This document shows, piece after piece, positions 63,983 through 64,000 of a stretch of DNA of 64,000 bases. A program made the position numbers and the translations under genes. Below the pieces are notes generated by a model. It was given only the letters and a program-made list of their open reading frames with translations, was not told the origin of the DNA and did no database searches. The stretch is taken from positions 28,375 to 92,374 of the forward strand of contig JAFQDD010000006.1 in assembly GCA_017416145.1 (NCBI GenBank). The letters run 5' to 3'. The first letter of the stretch is position 1. Each line of letters begins with the position of its first letter. This stretch comes from Spirochaetaceae bacterium (GTDB lineage Bacteria > Spirochaetota > Spirochaetia > Treponematales > Treponemataceae).

Positions 63983-64000
63983 ATTATTAACAAGAGAATA

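Overview
This window looks like a chromosomal segment of a Treponema-type spirochaete. It has low GC. The chemotaxis operon cheA–cheW/cheR-like–cheX–cheY includes the CheW protein fused to a CheR-like domain that is typical of treponemes. The window also carries flagellar rod genes flgF/flgG with a sigma-28-like promoter, many lipoproteins, GAF/HD-GYP signalling proteins, and a caspase-like protein with Leptospira-type surface repeats. The species cannot be named from sequence alone.

Layout. 0-4.1 kb is accessory DNA: the truncated 5' part of a type IIG-like restriction-modification gene with a divergent XRE regulator, an IS3/IS150-family insertion sequence sitting in the loop of a terminator hairpin, an unlisted 33-aa hydrophobic peptide gene, and a Phd/VapC toxin-antitoxin pair. 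4.2-31.8 kb is mostly core: asnS, an ArsB/NhaD-type transporter with a cytidylate-kinase-like gene, a methyl-accepting chemotaxis protein, an ECF sigma / membrane regulator / caspase operon, a cupin regulator with an acyl-CoA ligase, the che operon, a cobalamin riboswitch driving a TonB-dependent receptor through a short upstream ORF, tRNA-Leu(GAG), a QueD-like enzyme and an NSS symporter.

31.8-49.8 kb is an accessory island. It holds two paralogous modules built from an EEP-family nuclease/phosphatase-like protein, a large helical protein with a conserved N-terminus and divergent C-terminus, a short membrane peptide and a ~100-aa protein. One module is led by a WYL-domain regulator and the other ends at an Abi_2/HEPN gene. 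An AAA_14 ATPase, an ADP-ribosylglycohydrolase and a DUF3791-DUF3990-DUF3791 cassette lie nearby. At least eight copies of a CGACA-N5-TGTCG dyad, absent as far as I can see from the rest of the window, lie in front of island genes; five are 43-50 bases from a start codon, and in four of those leaders the Shine-Dalgarno can pair with an anti-SD segment directly next to the dyad. This is the best candidate for an undescribed, co-regulated (possibly antiviral) system; function is inferred, not shown.

49.8-64 kb returns to mostly core genes: a TatD hydrolase, an NlpC/P60 lipoprotein, seven 58-bp tandem repeats in the 3' untranslated region of flgFG, a frameshifted clostripain-like lipoprotein, two HD-GYP proteins, two RNA-modification enzymes, a GH3 lipoprotein and a radical SAM protein. 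The window ends in a 5S rRNA gene on the minus strand, the end of an rRNA operon that begins beyond the right edge.
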